A stretch of 64,000 nt of DNA from Latrodectus hesperus (GCA_037975125.1 CM075853.1:52210458-52274457); one strand, 5' to 3'. Shown: positions 1 to 12,449, counted from the stretch's first letter. Numbers and translations are program-made. Notes: generated by a model from the letters alone, not told the origin.

Positions 1-1320
1 CAAAATATTATTTCCTGATCAAGTATTCAAGCTATACCTATATTTTATAAGCATCGCCTTTCAGTTATTTCAAAAAGAAGATTTTGCTAAATTTCTTCTT
101 TAATTTTAATGTATTATTAGCAAAAGAGAAACAAAAAAAAATCTGGTTAAAGAATTAATATACATTCTAACATGCAATTAAATGAGAATAGAGCAAAATA
201 TATCAGACTTCAAATATTTCATTTTGAAAATTTGTTAATCTTCTGACAACTTTGTTGAAAAGATATTGCATAGTTGGAAATTCACATCAGACTAAAAAAG
301 ATTTCATTTGAAAGGAAACGTAGGCGATATTTCATCAATATTTACGAATTCTTCTCCATGAATCCATAACTTTAAATAACTAAGATTGTTGATTATTCGC
401 AAGGCACTCACAGATAACAATTTGAGCTATGAATGTATGTTCAGATTCTGACAAAAATTCAAAAGTATTAGTATTTATACTCGAGACCCTGTGAAAATCG
501 ATTCCAATAAAAAGTCATATTCTATAAAAAAATTTTCATAAAAATCAATACAATTAAAGCGAAATGAATTAAGAACAGAAACAATCAATATGAAAATCTT
601 TTTGCTTTTAAAAATCAATTTTATATTATAAAAAGGAGAGATAATTAGAACGATAGAATAATTAATGGCTTTCATTTAATTTTTATAAAAACATTGTAAG
701 AATATTTTAATTAAAAATTTATAGATTATAAATAAGAAAATTGCTGGCATACATATATTTACAAAAAGCAAATGCATAAAAAAATTCCTGTTGCTAAAAA
801 TAATAAGCTAAATTTCATTACATATGAATTATGAAGATATTTCATACATTGTCACCCAGCAAATGTAGTACATAGACATATTGGGAAAGTAAAATAAGAA
901 ATTATAGGACAAAATAACATTTCTTTGCACTCGTGCACAGTGTGCAAATAAATCACCGAAGTAAGAATATATCTTAAACTCAAAGTAAAAAGTAATTGGC
1001 AAATTTATATTTATGGCCCCAACATAAGAGCTAAACTTGACGATAAAGAAATGATGTAAATGGAGTAAGACCCGACCCAACTTACCAGTTGCTAAAAGTT
1101 TTCCTTTTCCATTTTGACTCCTCTGTTCGGCTGAAATTACTGTTTTTTATTTAAACTATTTTCAAGTAAAATTTGCAAATGCAAACATTTAAGAAAAAGT
1201 TAATGACATTCATTTGATTGAATTAACGATTCCGCCAAGGAATTGGAGACATAATAATCTTATTAAAAACACATTATCATGACACCCAGCCTTTTCTCTA
1301 AGATAAGGTTTAATAAAAAT
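1..1320. other. AT-rich stretch, nothing recognised
   Basis: No gene, RNA or repeat could be supported here. The short minus-frame open stretches near 475-675 and 829-1080 translate to Phe/Ile/Leu/Tyr-rich strings of the kind expected from AT-rich non-coding DNA. Confidence 0.6.
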
Positions 1321-1326
1321 CTACCA

Positions 1327-1421
1327 TTCTATTTTTTAAAAGCAGTAGCAGAGAATTCATAAACTAATATTCTCAGAATGTTAGTTTATGAATTCTCTGC
1401 TGCTGCTTTTAAAAAATAGAA
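1327..1421. repeat. Long inverted repeat (41-bp arms), foldback
   Basis: The arms are 1327-1367 and 1381-1421. Read against each other they pair over 41 bp with one mismatch (T opposite the C-equivalent, about 20 bp into the left arm). The 13-bp centre holds ATTCT-C-AGAAT, itself a palindrome, so nearly the whole 95 bp folds on itself. The outer ends read TTCTATTTTTTAAAAGCAG. No coding capacity is present. It may be a very small foldback or MITE-like element, or a hairpin RNA source; no target-site duplication is obvious. Confidence 0.9.
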
Positions 1422-1430
1422 GGATCATCA

Positions 1431-1473
1431 TTTCAGAGTCTCATAATCTTTCAGAGACTATGAGACTCTGAAA
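1431..1473. repeat. Second hairpin, 15-bp perfect arms
   Basis: TTTCAGAGTCTCATA at 1431-1445 pairs exactly with 1459-1473. The 13-base loop (1446-1458) contains another copy of the word TTTCAGAGA. It starts ten bases after the larger foldback ends, so the two probably form one structured unit. Confidence 0.85.
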
Positions 1474-1479
1474 GAATCA

Positions 1480-4180
1480 CATAGGAAAAATTGAAATAAT
1501 GTTTGCATATATTGAATGTATTGACTAAGTTAGTGTTACAGCAGTTTTTGTATTATAATATTAAACTGTGAGTGTTTGGATTATTTTTATGCATCATATA
1601 CTAAAATATATTTCAGATCGCAGAAAATCAACTAACGGGTTGATTAGGTGGCCTTTTCTTAATTGAAAATTCAGATTCCATTAATTGAGATACAATTTTC
1701 TAAATAATTTAAATGCTTTAACAATAGAGACATAAAATTGTAATGATCAATAACAAACTATATGAAGATGCAACAACTAAGTTATAAAATATTTGCCAGT
1801 ATTTAATATATCAGTTGAGAACATAGTAAAAATAGATATAGAGCTGCTTCAAATTTGGAGTAGTTAATTAAAAGTAATCAGACCTGACGTGAAATACTAG
1901 TTTTGTTTAAAATAACTAATCTATCTTTATTTTATTGAGCATGTCTAGAAATATTTACCTACAATATATAAGCAATTTTAATAAAATTATTTTTTTATCT
2001 TTTTTAACTAAACAATATTTCTTTATATTTTAGGTACAGGCTTAACAGTATAATGTACTTTATAAAATATGATACTCTATATACTTATCATCTTGAAAAA
2101 TTCACCATTAATAGAAAACTGAGGTATAACCAAAGCATTTCTATAACTGAATCGTGAATTTCAAAATCTACTCATTTCGTAATTTCTTTTTAAATTTTCC
2201 TAATTTACTATGTTTATAAATACATTGATTCTTTAAAAGTAGAAAAAGTCATTTTTTGAAATTATTTGTCTAGTTTTCACGAAAGAAAAAAAGGACATTC
2301 TAAAAGTATTCTCTTAATTCATATAGTTGAAGGAAGTTTTGTAGTTTGGTGCCTCTTAAAAACTAAACTCTTTTCGAAAACCAGGATTCAATTAAATTCA
2401 CGTCAGTAAAAAATATAAAGAAACAATAACAGCGAGGTGTTTTGCGACCACCTGCTTTTCACAATGATTAATTACCAACTGGTGATGTCCTAATAAATGG
2501 TTGTTTGTCAGATGGCTTATTTTAGATTTTCTCTTTTTCTTTCTAAAAAACAGTTCTATGAAGACATTTTAGCACAAAATAAGCTTCAGATCTAAAACAG
2601 AAATAATTATAAGGATTTTCATAGCTATCTTCACGAGTTTAAATCCAATACCATTCTCATTCTTTAGAACATATGAAGGGAAACCTGGATTTAATATTTC
2701 CATTACTAAAGAGACATAAGTTTAGTACGGTATTAGTCTATTGAGTGTAAGTGAAAAAATGAATGACCCGAAAATCGTAAATAAAAGCAGTTTTCATTGT
2801 GAGATGTAATAATGGGATGAAATAACTGATACATATGCTGCGATGTATTAAATATGCTATCGTATAAATTACAGCATTTGAATTCATAAGCAACTATTTA
2901 AGAAGATCGAGTATGTATTAATATTTCGATAATATTTTTCATAAATAACAACATTTTCAAAGCATCTACCTTCTTTAAGAAATAATTTTAAATTTAGAAA
3001 CAATTTTATGTTCTGAAACTAGAGACATTCTATACAAATTTTGTATACTATATTAATTTCTCGATGCATGGTAAAAAAGGAGTTTCAAAAGCACTTGTAT
3101 GCAATTTTTTTATTACAGCTGGATTATTATTTCTTAATTAAAATTTCTTAAAGTACGCTTATCATTTATAAACAAATTATAAAACTGTGAGATTTTATTC
3201 TAAAATCATTTTAAAGGTATTTTTTTAACAATATTTTTTTGATAGAAAGAAATGTTGTTTTATTCGTAATCCAGATACTTGATTATCTCAACTATAAAGA
3301 AAAAGAGAAAGAAAATAATGATTGGGAATTTTTTTCTAACTCACACATACTTATATATCAAAATTCATATTAATTATTCAAAATAAAACAAGTTAATAAA
3401 AAACGTAGTAGAAAAAAAAATGAAACGAAATTGTGTTGCTTATATATAATAGACGCGAAAAATTATTTAAAAACGTCAATCACAAATTTTTTTCTTAAAC
3501 ATGCTATGCTTTTAATTTAAATTCTAGTAAACAGAAAATTACTGTTTCAAAATACAATTATGCTTAGGAATTATAGCCACATATATTTAAATTTTAAATT
3601 AATATTCCTTCACGCACATGATAAAAACAACTTTTTCCCATAGATAAACGCAAAGTTAATATGTTGGTGGAAAAAATTCCTGCAATAAAACAATAAATTA
3701 AGAAATGAATATTAACTTAAAAGAAATAATCAGATTGAATATATCAAAACATATTCAGAAATCAATGTCAAAGACATAAGCATATATGCATAAAGATATT
3801 GTGATCACTAAAATTAACTTATGAAATGGAAGAATTGTGTGAGCTCATAAATTAAACGCTTCTTTTGTTTGTTACGTAACAATGACCGGAAAGCAGCTTT
3901 ATTACATAAAAAAGAAATTAAAAGAATTTATACGCTTTATTTTGGGAAACGGAGTCTATTCCAAACAATAGCATGGATTTACACTTGCTCAACTTGTACT
4001 TGTTCCCTTCTATGTAAAGTTAATTAAGTTACACGAACTAGAAATACGTTATTTGCAGCAGAAAGAACATTATTTTCCGTTTGCTCTTTTTCGCTCAATG
4101 AATTTATATTTTTTTAATGTTTTTTTCCCAACATTTACAGTTTTCTTTTGTTGTTATTATTATGTTTTTTAATTTAATAT
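1480..4180. other. AT-rich stretch, nothing recognised
   Basis: The sequence is uniformly AT-rich with many short A and T runs. I found no open frame with protein-like composition, no B-box-like tRNA remnant and no terminal inverted repeat. Confidence 0.55.
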
Positions 4181-4760
4181 TTTTCACGCCCCGCCTCATC
4201 TAGCTCTCATAAACGGGGCTATTTTTCAGATATCGCGCCTAGGCTCCAAATTTAGTTTTAAAAGGGAAAAAGCGTATTAATTTAAGAAAACTACAACTCG
4301 CTGGAAGAGTAAGTAAGTAGTAAAAAAAAAAAAAAAAAAAAAAAAGTAAAGAGAAAAGAAAACGAACGAAAAACACAAAAAGTTGAGAGTGCACTAAACA
4401 GTTGCAGCAGAAAATGAATAACAGAAAAAGAGGGGGTAAAAAAAAATTGTCTGCTTTTAACTGCAACACGGATCGCTTGGTGTTTGGCGGCTAGTTTGTT
4501 GTTGCCAGATCCTAATTAGATTCAGTTTTGCTGTTCCGTGTTTTCTAATTTGGACCGAGTTTCGTAGATTTGTGTAAAAGTCCAATTAAGGACTCGTACA
4601 AGACGTGATTAAGGGAAAAGTAATTACAGAAATGTGTAGCTGAGGGGAGATAGGGAAAAAATAGGGAAAAGAAGAATTACTCCAAGTTCCGATGTTTCAC
4701 TTGGCGACAAGGAGACATTTTTAGTTTTCATTCTCACATTCACGCCTTTATCCGGTTCAC
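4180..4760. promoter_or_regulatory. G+C-richer island, candidate conserved non-coding element
   Basis: This segment stands out from its flanks in base composition. It includes CCCCG at 4193 with CGGGG at 4213, an A24 run at 4322-4345, and paired GGGAAAA words near 4651-4670. It also has TAATTA-like words (CCTAATTAGATTC, CCAATTAAGGA) of the type bound by homeodomain proteins. No long protein-like frame spans it. A regulatory role is inferred from composition and motif content only. Confidence 0.3.
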
Positions 4761-5404
4761 TAGAATTAAATAAAATACCAAATATGTTCTATTTTTCAAT
4801 TTTTTGAAACAGAATTTAATTTTCGCCACAATTTTTGAATTGAATCTTTGATGGACAACAAATTTGGAAGATTACTGTAGGTATCTACGATGAAAATGAA
4901 ATATATTTATAAAATTTTAAAGGATTATTGTAGAGAAGTCTTAATAATATAAAATACTGATAAAAGAATATCGAATAATGTAAAATAATGATTTTCCTTT
5001 TTGGATAATAATTATTTTACAGGTGCTTTTTGCTTTTATTGCATGAAGCAATCTTTCAGTTTTAGAAAATTTACAATAACTTAGATGTTGAGGGAAAAAT
5101 GCTATAATATATTTAAAATAATGAACAAGAAGTAAAATTTAAAATAAAATTATAAAATCAAAACTTTTGTTCATAGTTAAATTAAGGGTACTACATTATT
5201 CGTATCGAGAAAAATTGTGTTAATAAGTAAATTTTCGTCACTCCTTCATAAATTTTACACTTTATTATTAAAATATAAAAAAAGCATTTGGTTATGAGTG
5301 GCATATAAATTTTTATGAGCTATGAAAAGCCCTGTTTATTACAAACTGAAGCACAAGATAAATACTTAATTGGGATATTTATGTTTGATGTGACTTGTTT
5401 ACGT

Positions 5405-5532
5405 TTTCAGACACTCGGAACATATAATTTTAAGAAGATTCCGAATCATAGCAAACATTCACGCTCAAAAAGAAGATTCGAACCGCCGAACTCAAAGTCT
5501 AAAAGCTAACCGATTAGTCAAAGCCTTACTTT
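5405..5532 (-). mobile_element. tRNA-derived SINE, family A copy
   Basis: On the minus strand there is a tRNA-like head with a B-box remnant (GGTTCGAAT, complement of 5476-5484). The body word reads GTTTGCTATGATTCGGAATC, close to GTTTGTAGTGGTTCGGAATC of the copy at 6.4 kb. The A-box side reads GGCTTTGACTAATCGGTTAGC. The open plus-strand frame across this copy is therefore not a gene. This is a non-autonomous element that would depend on a LINE for transposition. The head has diverged too far to be a working tRNA. Confidence 0.7.
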
Positions 5533-5812
5533 ATAAAGATAAATGCACACATGAACGTGCCACGCTTCTAACTATAAGTAGGCCCATGCACATAGTTAAT
5601 ACAATACTTAACATACAAAACTTAATATGATACACAATTCAGCGAGTAATAAAATCCCATTGAACATAACTGGCATGTATTTATTTAATCAAATAACATT
5701 TTTATTTTAACAACATAAATACTATCAAAATACATGATTTCTCCTTCTCATAAAGACATATTCAATGATCTAAAGAAATTGGGGTAATTAATATAAATTA
5801 AGAATCCACCAA

Positions 5813-6240
5813 ATGGTTATTGAATGCTATGTATGGAATGTTCAGTATCATCTTTATTTACTTTTCTCGGAGCGTGCTTACTCCCTGGCACTTATCTCAA
5901 AAACTTCAAGCCACTTACGATTAATAACAGAGGGTGCTTTTATCGATTTGCCTGCAAGCCCAACCCTTATTTTGTTTCCTCACACAGAAGCCCGCCTCAC
6001 CGCGTGCATCTGATAACAAAACTTTCCGATCTTTTCACGCCCGAGAGGATATATGGAACTCCGCAACCCCTTTTTAAGAACACCCGCGAAGACGATCGAG
6101 ACACAAGGCGGGAAAGAGTAAACTCGTTATTTCTGGAGCATCCTGCGCACCCCCTGTTGCTATACAGAATTAATAATTTTGAAAGAGCGACAAGACAGAG
6201 ATGGTTCTGCCCTAGTAAAAAAATAGAAAAGTAATTCTGG
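5813..6240 (+). other. G+C-richer island with an unrecognised 136-codon open frame
   Basis: A frame open from about 5824 to 6234 is the longest in the window. Its C-terminal half is charged (Arg/Asp/Glu-rich around EDDRDTRRERV) and its N-terminal half is Cys/Phe-rich. I recognise no domain or family. A second frame is open over 5813-6013 as well, which points to low stop density in a richer patch and away from coding constraint. It lies between two SINE copies. It could be a chance frame, a regulatory island or a lost exon; chance is most likely. Confidence 0.15.
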
Positions 6241-6365
6241 GAAGGGTTGGGGAGATATCTTTTTTAATTACTTATAACTAATTGTATTACGACTTTTTTT
6301 ATTAATAATTAGGAAATCTAATTCGCTTTAATATTTTATTTAATTTGGCTGAATCCAAACATGTT

Positions 6366-6545
6366 AAGCCGAGTTGGCAGCCGAATGGTTAGCGCTCTTG
6401 CCTTCGGTTCAACAGTTAGTGGGTTCGAATCCCACCTTGGGCATGGATGTTTGTAGTGGTTCGGAATCCACTTTAAACCGTAAGTCCCGGTCTAATTAGC
6501 CCTCGTGTGCAAAAAATGACTGTTGAGCGACAAACAAACAAACCA
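6366..6545 (+). mobile_element. tRNA-derived SINE, family A copy (best preserved)
   Basis: The tRNA-like head has an A-box region (TTGGCAGCCGAATGGTTAGC, about 6374-6393) and a perfect B box GGTTCGAATCC at 6422-6432. The body follows (GCATGGATGTTTGTAGTGG, then TCGGAATCCACTTTAAACCG) and the 3' tail is CAAA repeats near 6530-6542. The internal A and B boxes would act as an RNA polymerase III promoter in an active copy. Other family A copies lie near 5.4 and 60.2 kb, with weaker traces near 15.8 and 40.2-40.65 kb. Confidence 0.8.
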
Positions 6546-6549
6546 AACA

Positions 6550-8010
6550 TGTTAAATTTATTTCATTAAATATTAACATAAAATAAAAAAATTGTAAAAA
6601 ATTTTTTTTAACTTTTTGCACTCATTTTATTTAGTTAGATATCACGCCAATATACCAATATTTTTTAAACATTTAAAATTTTTTAAGAAATCATATAAAT
6701 ACGAATAATACGAAAATATGCCACAATGACAAGACATAATAAATAAAAGCACAAATAAATGATTTAATAATTACAGCTTAAAGAAGCCAGTATTCAAATA
6801 TAAAAAATGACAAGGGACACAAATTTATATGAGTTGCGATCAATAATTTTTAAGGGATACATTCTATAAAAAATAGTCTTTTTTTTTTTTTTTTATGAAA
6901 TCAAAATTAGGAACAAGAAGGCCATCAAATATCTTAAATTAAATGTGAATTAATTTAAATGTGTAGTTATAATTTTTAGTGATGATCAATAGAACCTGTT
7001 TATGTAAAATGTATGAAAACAATGAAAATAGGGCAACAGATTAAAACGGCAAGCGTCATAACTTTTAAAGAATGAAACAATTTATTAATTTAGATTTTTT
7101 TAGACTCACTCATAGTGGAATAAATTTCTAACTGTTGTCATGAATTACACCATGAAACTTCTCTAAGTCTCTCTTATCAGCGGCATCGAATTTGATATCA
7201 TTGATTTGAAAGCACTTCAGTTTTCCTCTGCCTGATCCTACAATTTTCAGAACTAATGCAGGTAAATTAACGATAGATATTAGACATTTCTAGAAAAAAA
7301 TGTTCTACAGTTTGAAAATGCATTATTGTTTCCTCTACAAAATGCACCCTGTTAAATTGTTCAATATACTACGTAAAGGATCAACAAAGCTGAATGACAG
7401 AAGGTAGAAGCCAATGAACTTATAAAAGATAATAAATTCATTGAATAATGATTAAAGACGAATTTATAAATGGAACTGAAAAAATGGCCTCTGAAAGTTT
7501 GAAACACAAGTGCATAAAAATTATAACTGCGTCAATAATGTTTTGCAGACTAGACTGTAAGATATACTGTATAGGGATTTCTTTTAAAATTTATTAAATA
7601 TATCAGAAAAGTGGTTTGCAATACAGATGACATTTGCATGACACATAGAACATGCTACGATATGGAAACAATTGGCTTTTCCACGCATTCAATATTAATC
7701 ACAATGAAGGGACATTTGATTATGGTTTTCATTGGCAATAGGCGTTGCACTTCTCATGTGTAATACCCAAAGTTCTGCCTTAAGTTCGAGACTTTCCAAT
7801 GACTGTGTTTCTATAGGACAATGCATGACAGACTGGATACAGATATGTATACATTCGACAGTTCTTTTAATTTCTTCCTTATTGGAAAAATTTGCTCAAT
7901 GTTTACATACAAATTGACAAGCCATCGTTATACAGTCAAATCGACAAATGTTGCCATAATGAACTGTTATAAATATAAATGTCATTTAATCTTTGTTTGA
8001 GCACATTGTG
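6550..8010. other. AT-rich stretch with a T16 run and one possible exon-like frame
   Basis: A T16 run lies at 6879-6894. The one stretch that reads like protein is about 7720-7917 and is listed separately. The rest shows nothing I can name. Confidence 0.5.
7720..7917 (+). other. Cys-containing open frame, possible exon (unrecognised)
   Basis: The frame starts after an in-frame stop at 7717-7719 and runs to a stop just after 7914. It has a hydrophobic start (LWFSLAIGVALLMC) and five further-spaced cysteines (NDC, GQC, QIC, AQC among them), so it superficially resembles a small secreted protein. There is no ATG at its beginning. A plausible splice acceptor (TTTTCATTGGCAATAG) ends at about 7741. 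I recognise no family. Length alone is compatible with chance. Confidence 0.15.
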
Positions 8011-8019
8011 ATTAATAAG

Positions 8020-8262
8020 TAGGGCAGTGCTTGTCAAGAAAGGTCTCGGGTGCGATTCCAACTATTGTTGAATAACGGAATGTATGGACGTTGTTCTTCC
8101 ACATGTCGAGGTGAGGATACTTGGGAGTTTTCCATGTTTACTCCCTTCCGATGCAGCACATTATCCTTGGAAATTCCTCCCACGAGGCAATTCAGGCAGT
8201 GGGTATTAGAACCTTAAATCGTTAGATTGCCACTAAGTGTATTAAATCTAATTTTTGTTTGA
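8020..8262 (+). mobile_element. SINE-like repeat, family C copy 1
   Basis: This copy aligns by eye with 59455-59750 on the same strand. Shared words include GTCTCGGGTGCGATTC (versus GTCTTGAGTTCAATCT), then ACTATTGTTGAATAACGG (versus ACTACTGTTGAAAAACGG). A GGAcGTTGT-cTTC block and the word GGAGTTTTCCA, or nearly so, follow. The first shared word resembles a decayed tRNA B box, so the element is probably tRNA-headed. The front of the head is reduced here. There is no coding capacity. Confidence 0.6.
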
Positions 8263-8299
8263 TTACATTCGCAGGTGGATAAGTGCTATTAGAGTTAAA

Positions 8300-10300
8300 T
8301 GATCAATAGTTATTGATGTAGATGCTTATATTCGCAGCGTTTTCGAAAATAGACTTAAATTCTAATCGAAGGAGAGCATAAGAACATTACATCTTATTAT
8401 TTTTCTTTTTATGAAATCAACTACAACCTTTCGAACAAGAATAAATCGCGTATAATTGGTTTCCTTATTAAAAAAGTGTTTTGATGCAAAAGTCTCCATC
8501 ATTGTTAATCAATAGTGACATCATATTCATTTTCTATGTATTTGATGGAATAACTGGAAAAGTAACAATGTAAAGTAATGGAATTGCAAATCAAGATTTA
8601 TAAACGTACCCCAAAGAAATGCCTCCTAGGAAAAGTTCTAAAAACACAAGAAATGTTAGATATCCCGATAACTGAAGATGATTTAACATTCACTGTCACA
8701 CTTCAAGGCTTATATATGAGATTAGCAGCAAAATTCAGAATTCTATAAGAATATGAACCTTATAAAAAATTACAAATAACAGATTTAAGGCAAATTGTCT
8801 ACAGTACAATTGAAACGATGCATGTTTATCAAAGTTCACCAATTCTCATTTCTCGTTTTTAAAAATGTTATATTCAATGATGTAATATGCATACATTTTT
8901 TACAAATAATATCATCTAATAAGTCCAACTTATACAGATTAATCGTCATTTACTAATTACTGATTGATTGCGATTATTTTTACTCTCAATTTATCAAGAT
9001 AATTGATAACAGAGTTGTTGATCGCATCATTTTGGAACTAATTTTCTATTTTTGATTCGAAAATTAATAATTAAGGCTATTATACTTTTTCGACAATGGA
9101 GTAAAGAGATATTAAATCAAATCTTGAATAGTGAAATTCTGAATCGTGGTTGATATCAAATTATCAAAATATTCTCAATCAACTAAAGAATATATTTGAA
9201 GTACTTCTGAGAGTTACATTTTTACTATAATTCTCTTAATGAAAACTATCTAGAATTCAAAGTAATTTTAAGACAACCGTCAACATTTTACTTAGAAAAA
9301 TGATGATACCTTCATTGAAAATTAAAACAACTGTGTCCCAATAAAGCTACAAGTAAACTTGCCTATTCTTTAGATTTATTATATAATCATAGTTTTCTTC
9401 TATATTTTAAAAAAATCTAGTGTTTCTAGCATTCAAAGAGGTTTAGATTCGGTTGATTCGTTTGCGACCTTAAATACCTTTTTTTTTGATACTTAATCGA
9501 AAAAGAAAAATTTGATTCGATATATTCTGATTGTTTTTAAGAGTTAAAGTACAACTTTAAAGATTGGTTGAGCTTTAAAAAAATATAAAAATGAAAAAAA
9601 TCACTCATTTGAATGGAATTTTCTTGATATTTTTAAAGTGTAATTTCAGTGAATAAAATAATCCAAATTAAAACTACAATCGCTTGTCTCACGAATCAGA
9701 TTATTATCAAATAGAATATTTACTAGGTTTTAATAGAAATGTATACTTATTAAATAAGTTTGTCGATTTTCTTTACACTGCAAAAAATGTTTCCTTAATA
9801 AGCAATCATGCTTACATTTTGAAATAAGTTCAGTAATAAAAAAATTAAAGACAACAAAAACATTTCTTGTTTCTTCCCACAGACTTTATATTAAAGGCAA
9901 TAAATAAAATGATAAAAACCGAATTTTGTGTTTGTTTGAGCATACATCATTCCACATTTTTTTCAAAAAAGTTCAGAACGTTTTAAAAAAGTAAATAACT
10001 ACATACAATCCAGGGTTAACTATTTGCTTAACTGAAAACAAATAAGTCGAACAAGATATATGTAATAACTTTAGAAAATACATTTTTCATAAAAGAATCA
10101 CTGCTATGTGAGGCAAAAAAAATGTTATTTACATTATCTTCATGAAAAAAATGAACATTCCTTAATGAAAATAAATATCTAACTAAGCATACTTTTCCAT
10201 CCACCAAGTTACACTTCATTTTTGAATCTTATTAGCATAATCACCGCTAAAAATAGTTAAACAAAGAAAACGCATTTTTAAACTTTATTTAAGCAACTTT
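8300..10300. other. AT-rich stretch, nothing recognised
   Basis: No repeat partner elsewhere in the window was noticed. The minus-strand frame at 10028-10219 is short and has no recognisable motif. Confidence 0.5.
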
Positions 10301-10309
10301 CTTTTTTAA

Positions 10310-10770
10310 AGGAAGAGGTGGGGGTGGACGTGCTTACCTCACGCGATTCAGCTTTTTAAAAGTTTGAATTTCGCTGCTTTTTTTTTCCAAAGAGATAGTT
10401 TTGAGGCTTCTGAACGTTCGGATGAAAATTTAAAGTAATCTTTTCTTCTCGCGAAAGAAAAGGGAAAAGAAAAAGTTAGTCACGAGAAAAATTTTCCCTT
10501 ATTTATTCCCTTTTCCCTTCATCTCGCAAAAGATGCATTACGGAGAACGCGAGTCCATTTTGTTCAGCCATAAATCAGGATTAAAAGTTTCTTTTTCTTT
10601 CTTTTTTTTTTTTCTTATTGGGGTTAGACTTGGTGGCAGAGATGGCAACGAAATTTCTTTTTTCTTCAACCCAAGAAAAATCTCAATATTTTTTCAAAAT
10701 GGAAGATTGGAGCAGACATTTACATAGAGTAAAAATGCCAAAACTCATAACGTCTTGTAATTCGAGAGAA
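10310..10770. promoter_or_regulatory. G+C-richer island with mirrored AGGGAAAAG words
   Basis: AAAGGGAAAAG near 10459 and its complement-like CCCTTTTCCCTTC near 10508-10520 flank a CGCGAAAG/CTCGC pair. Together they form an imperfect inverted repeat of about 85 bp. The island also contains a long T-run block near 10590-10613. I see no coding pattern. It may be a regulatory element or a compositional patch. Confidence 0.3.
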
Positions 10771-10779
10771 CATGTCGAA

Positions 10780-12440
10780 TGAGGCGTGGAAAATAAAAAA
10801 ATATTATCATTTAGTGTCATTTTTTTCATGGGTTTAGTTAACGGTTAAAAATACTGCATATTATTGGAAGAAAAGATGACGGTTAGAGCTTAAAAATGGA
10901 ACAATTTATGTCTCGAAGCATTAGTTTTTGAAATAATATATGTTGTTATAAGTTTCTTTTTGATTAGCTTAAGTTTTTCAGACTTCTACATATTCTTTTT
11001 TGCATAAAAGTATTAGATACCTTTTTTATATTAGAAATCTGAAAATACATTATAAATATATACAAATTTTCAAACGTATAATTTTCAAAACTTAAAACAA
11101 TATGTTTTATTAAGCTCTCGTACATATTGCATCAATATATTTTCAACAATTCGCGATAAATTATAAAAATTACATCAATTTAATAATTAAAGATTAAATA
11201 ACATAAACTAAAAAATATAAACTGCTTATTTCCTAGTTTTGAAATTCGTATCTATAATAGTCTCAATTTATAATTAAACAATATTGGGTTAGTAAAATTA
11301 GAAACCAAATTTAGTTTGAAATTTAATGACTAAAAATATAAAACGTGTCAGTGTGTCAAGTATCAATAATATTCTATTAAAGAAACATACGTTTGGCGTA
11401 TTTGTCTTTACTTTATTATACATATTTATATTAAAATTAAAATGCAAATTTACTTCGTATATAAACAAAAATGGTGGTATAGGGGAGATTAAGCCTACAA
11501 TCGACTTAGTTCAGTCAAGAGAAGGTAATTTAACTTATAGATTAAGACAAAAATCATGTAAGAATCCAGGTTAGGTTTCAGAAATGCAAAATGTGACAAT
11601 ATATATATATATATATATGTTTTACAGCAACAATAAATATATTAATTATATTATATATTCTTGATTTTTCAACATTTTTTTAAACAGTCAAAATTGATTT
11701 GCTTTCAAAAGACAGAAACTACCCTTAAACATTTGTTTATAATCATAAATACCAAATTTAGGAAAAAAAAAAAAAATTAGAGTGCTATTTGCTTCATTCG
11801 AGATAGCTGTTTGTTCATATATCTAAAAGAATATTTTTACAAATAAATCTTAGCAATGAATTTAAGTAAATATCAGTATATTATTAGCAATATGGGATAT
11901 TTAAATAAAACAAGCACTTATGAGTTTAAATTATTATCAATATATACAGTGAATTTTTCTCGTTTATGCGCTAACATCATGTATTTTCTCAGCGACAACA
12001 AAATGTACACATTTTTCTTAAAAAAAAACTTTTTTCTGCAAATGGTAGAAAAAATATTTCTTAATAATAATTTCTCTATCATGTATTATTTCACTAATTT
12101 TTTTTAATAAGACAAATCAAGGATAAAATTTTGTAGATAGTAATATCTGATTTAATACACAAAATTATTCGATAATAATAAATAACTTTTCGTACATTTC
12201 CCTTCTTATTTTGTAAAAGTGAATTTCTTACCATACAGAACCACATACTAAGCAGAGCTTTAATGTCCAATACAAATAACAATTTCAGCTCAACTTAAGA
12301 TTTGGAATGGGAAATGAAAAATAATTATGTGACAACTTTTAATAATTATGTTTTGCCAGAAGTTTCAGTAAGATTATTTGAAATAGAATAGAATCCAAAA
12401 TAAAAACAATGTAATAAGTTCTAGTTAGATAAGATATCGT
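10780..12440. other. AT-rich stretch with a short (AT)n
   Basis: An (AT)10 tract lies at 11599-11618. Open frames at 11326-11574 and 11856-12107 are Lys/Ile/Asn/Phe-rich and look like AT-rich noise. Confidence 0.5.
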
Positions 12441-12449
12441 GTAAACTTC

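Noticed and set aside
4322..4345. A24 run as the poly(A) tail of a retrocopy (also A25 at 36158-36182)
   Set aside because: No coding or repeat sequence of a parent lies immediately 5' of either run, and no convincing target-site duplication is present.
5315..5509. 64-codon open frame
   Set aside because: It lies across the minus-strand family A SINE and has no protein-like features of its own.
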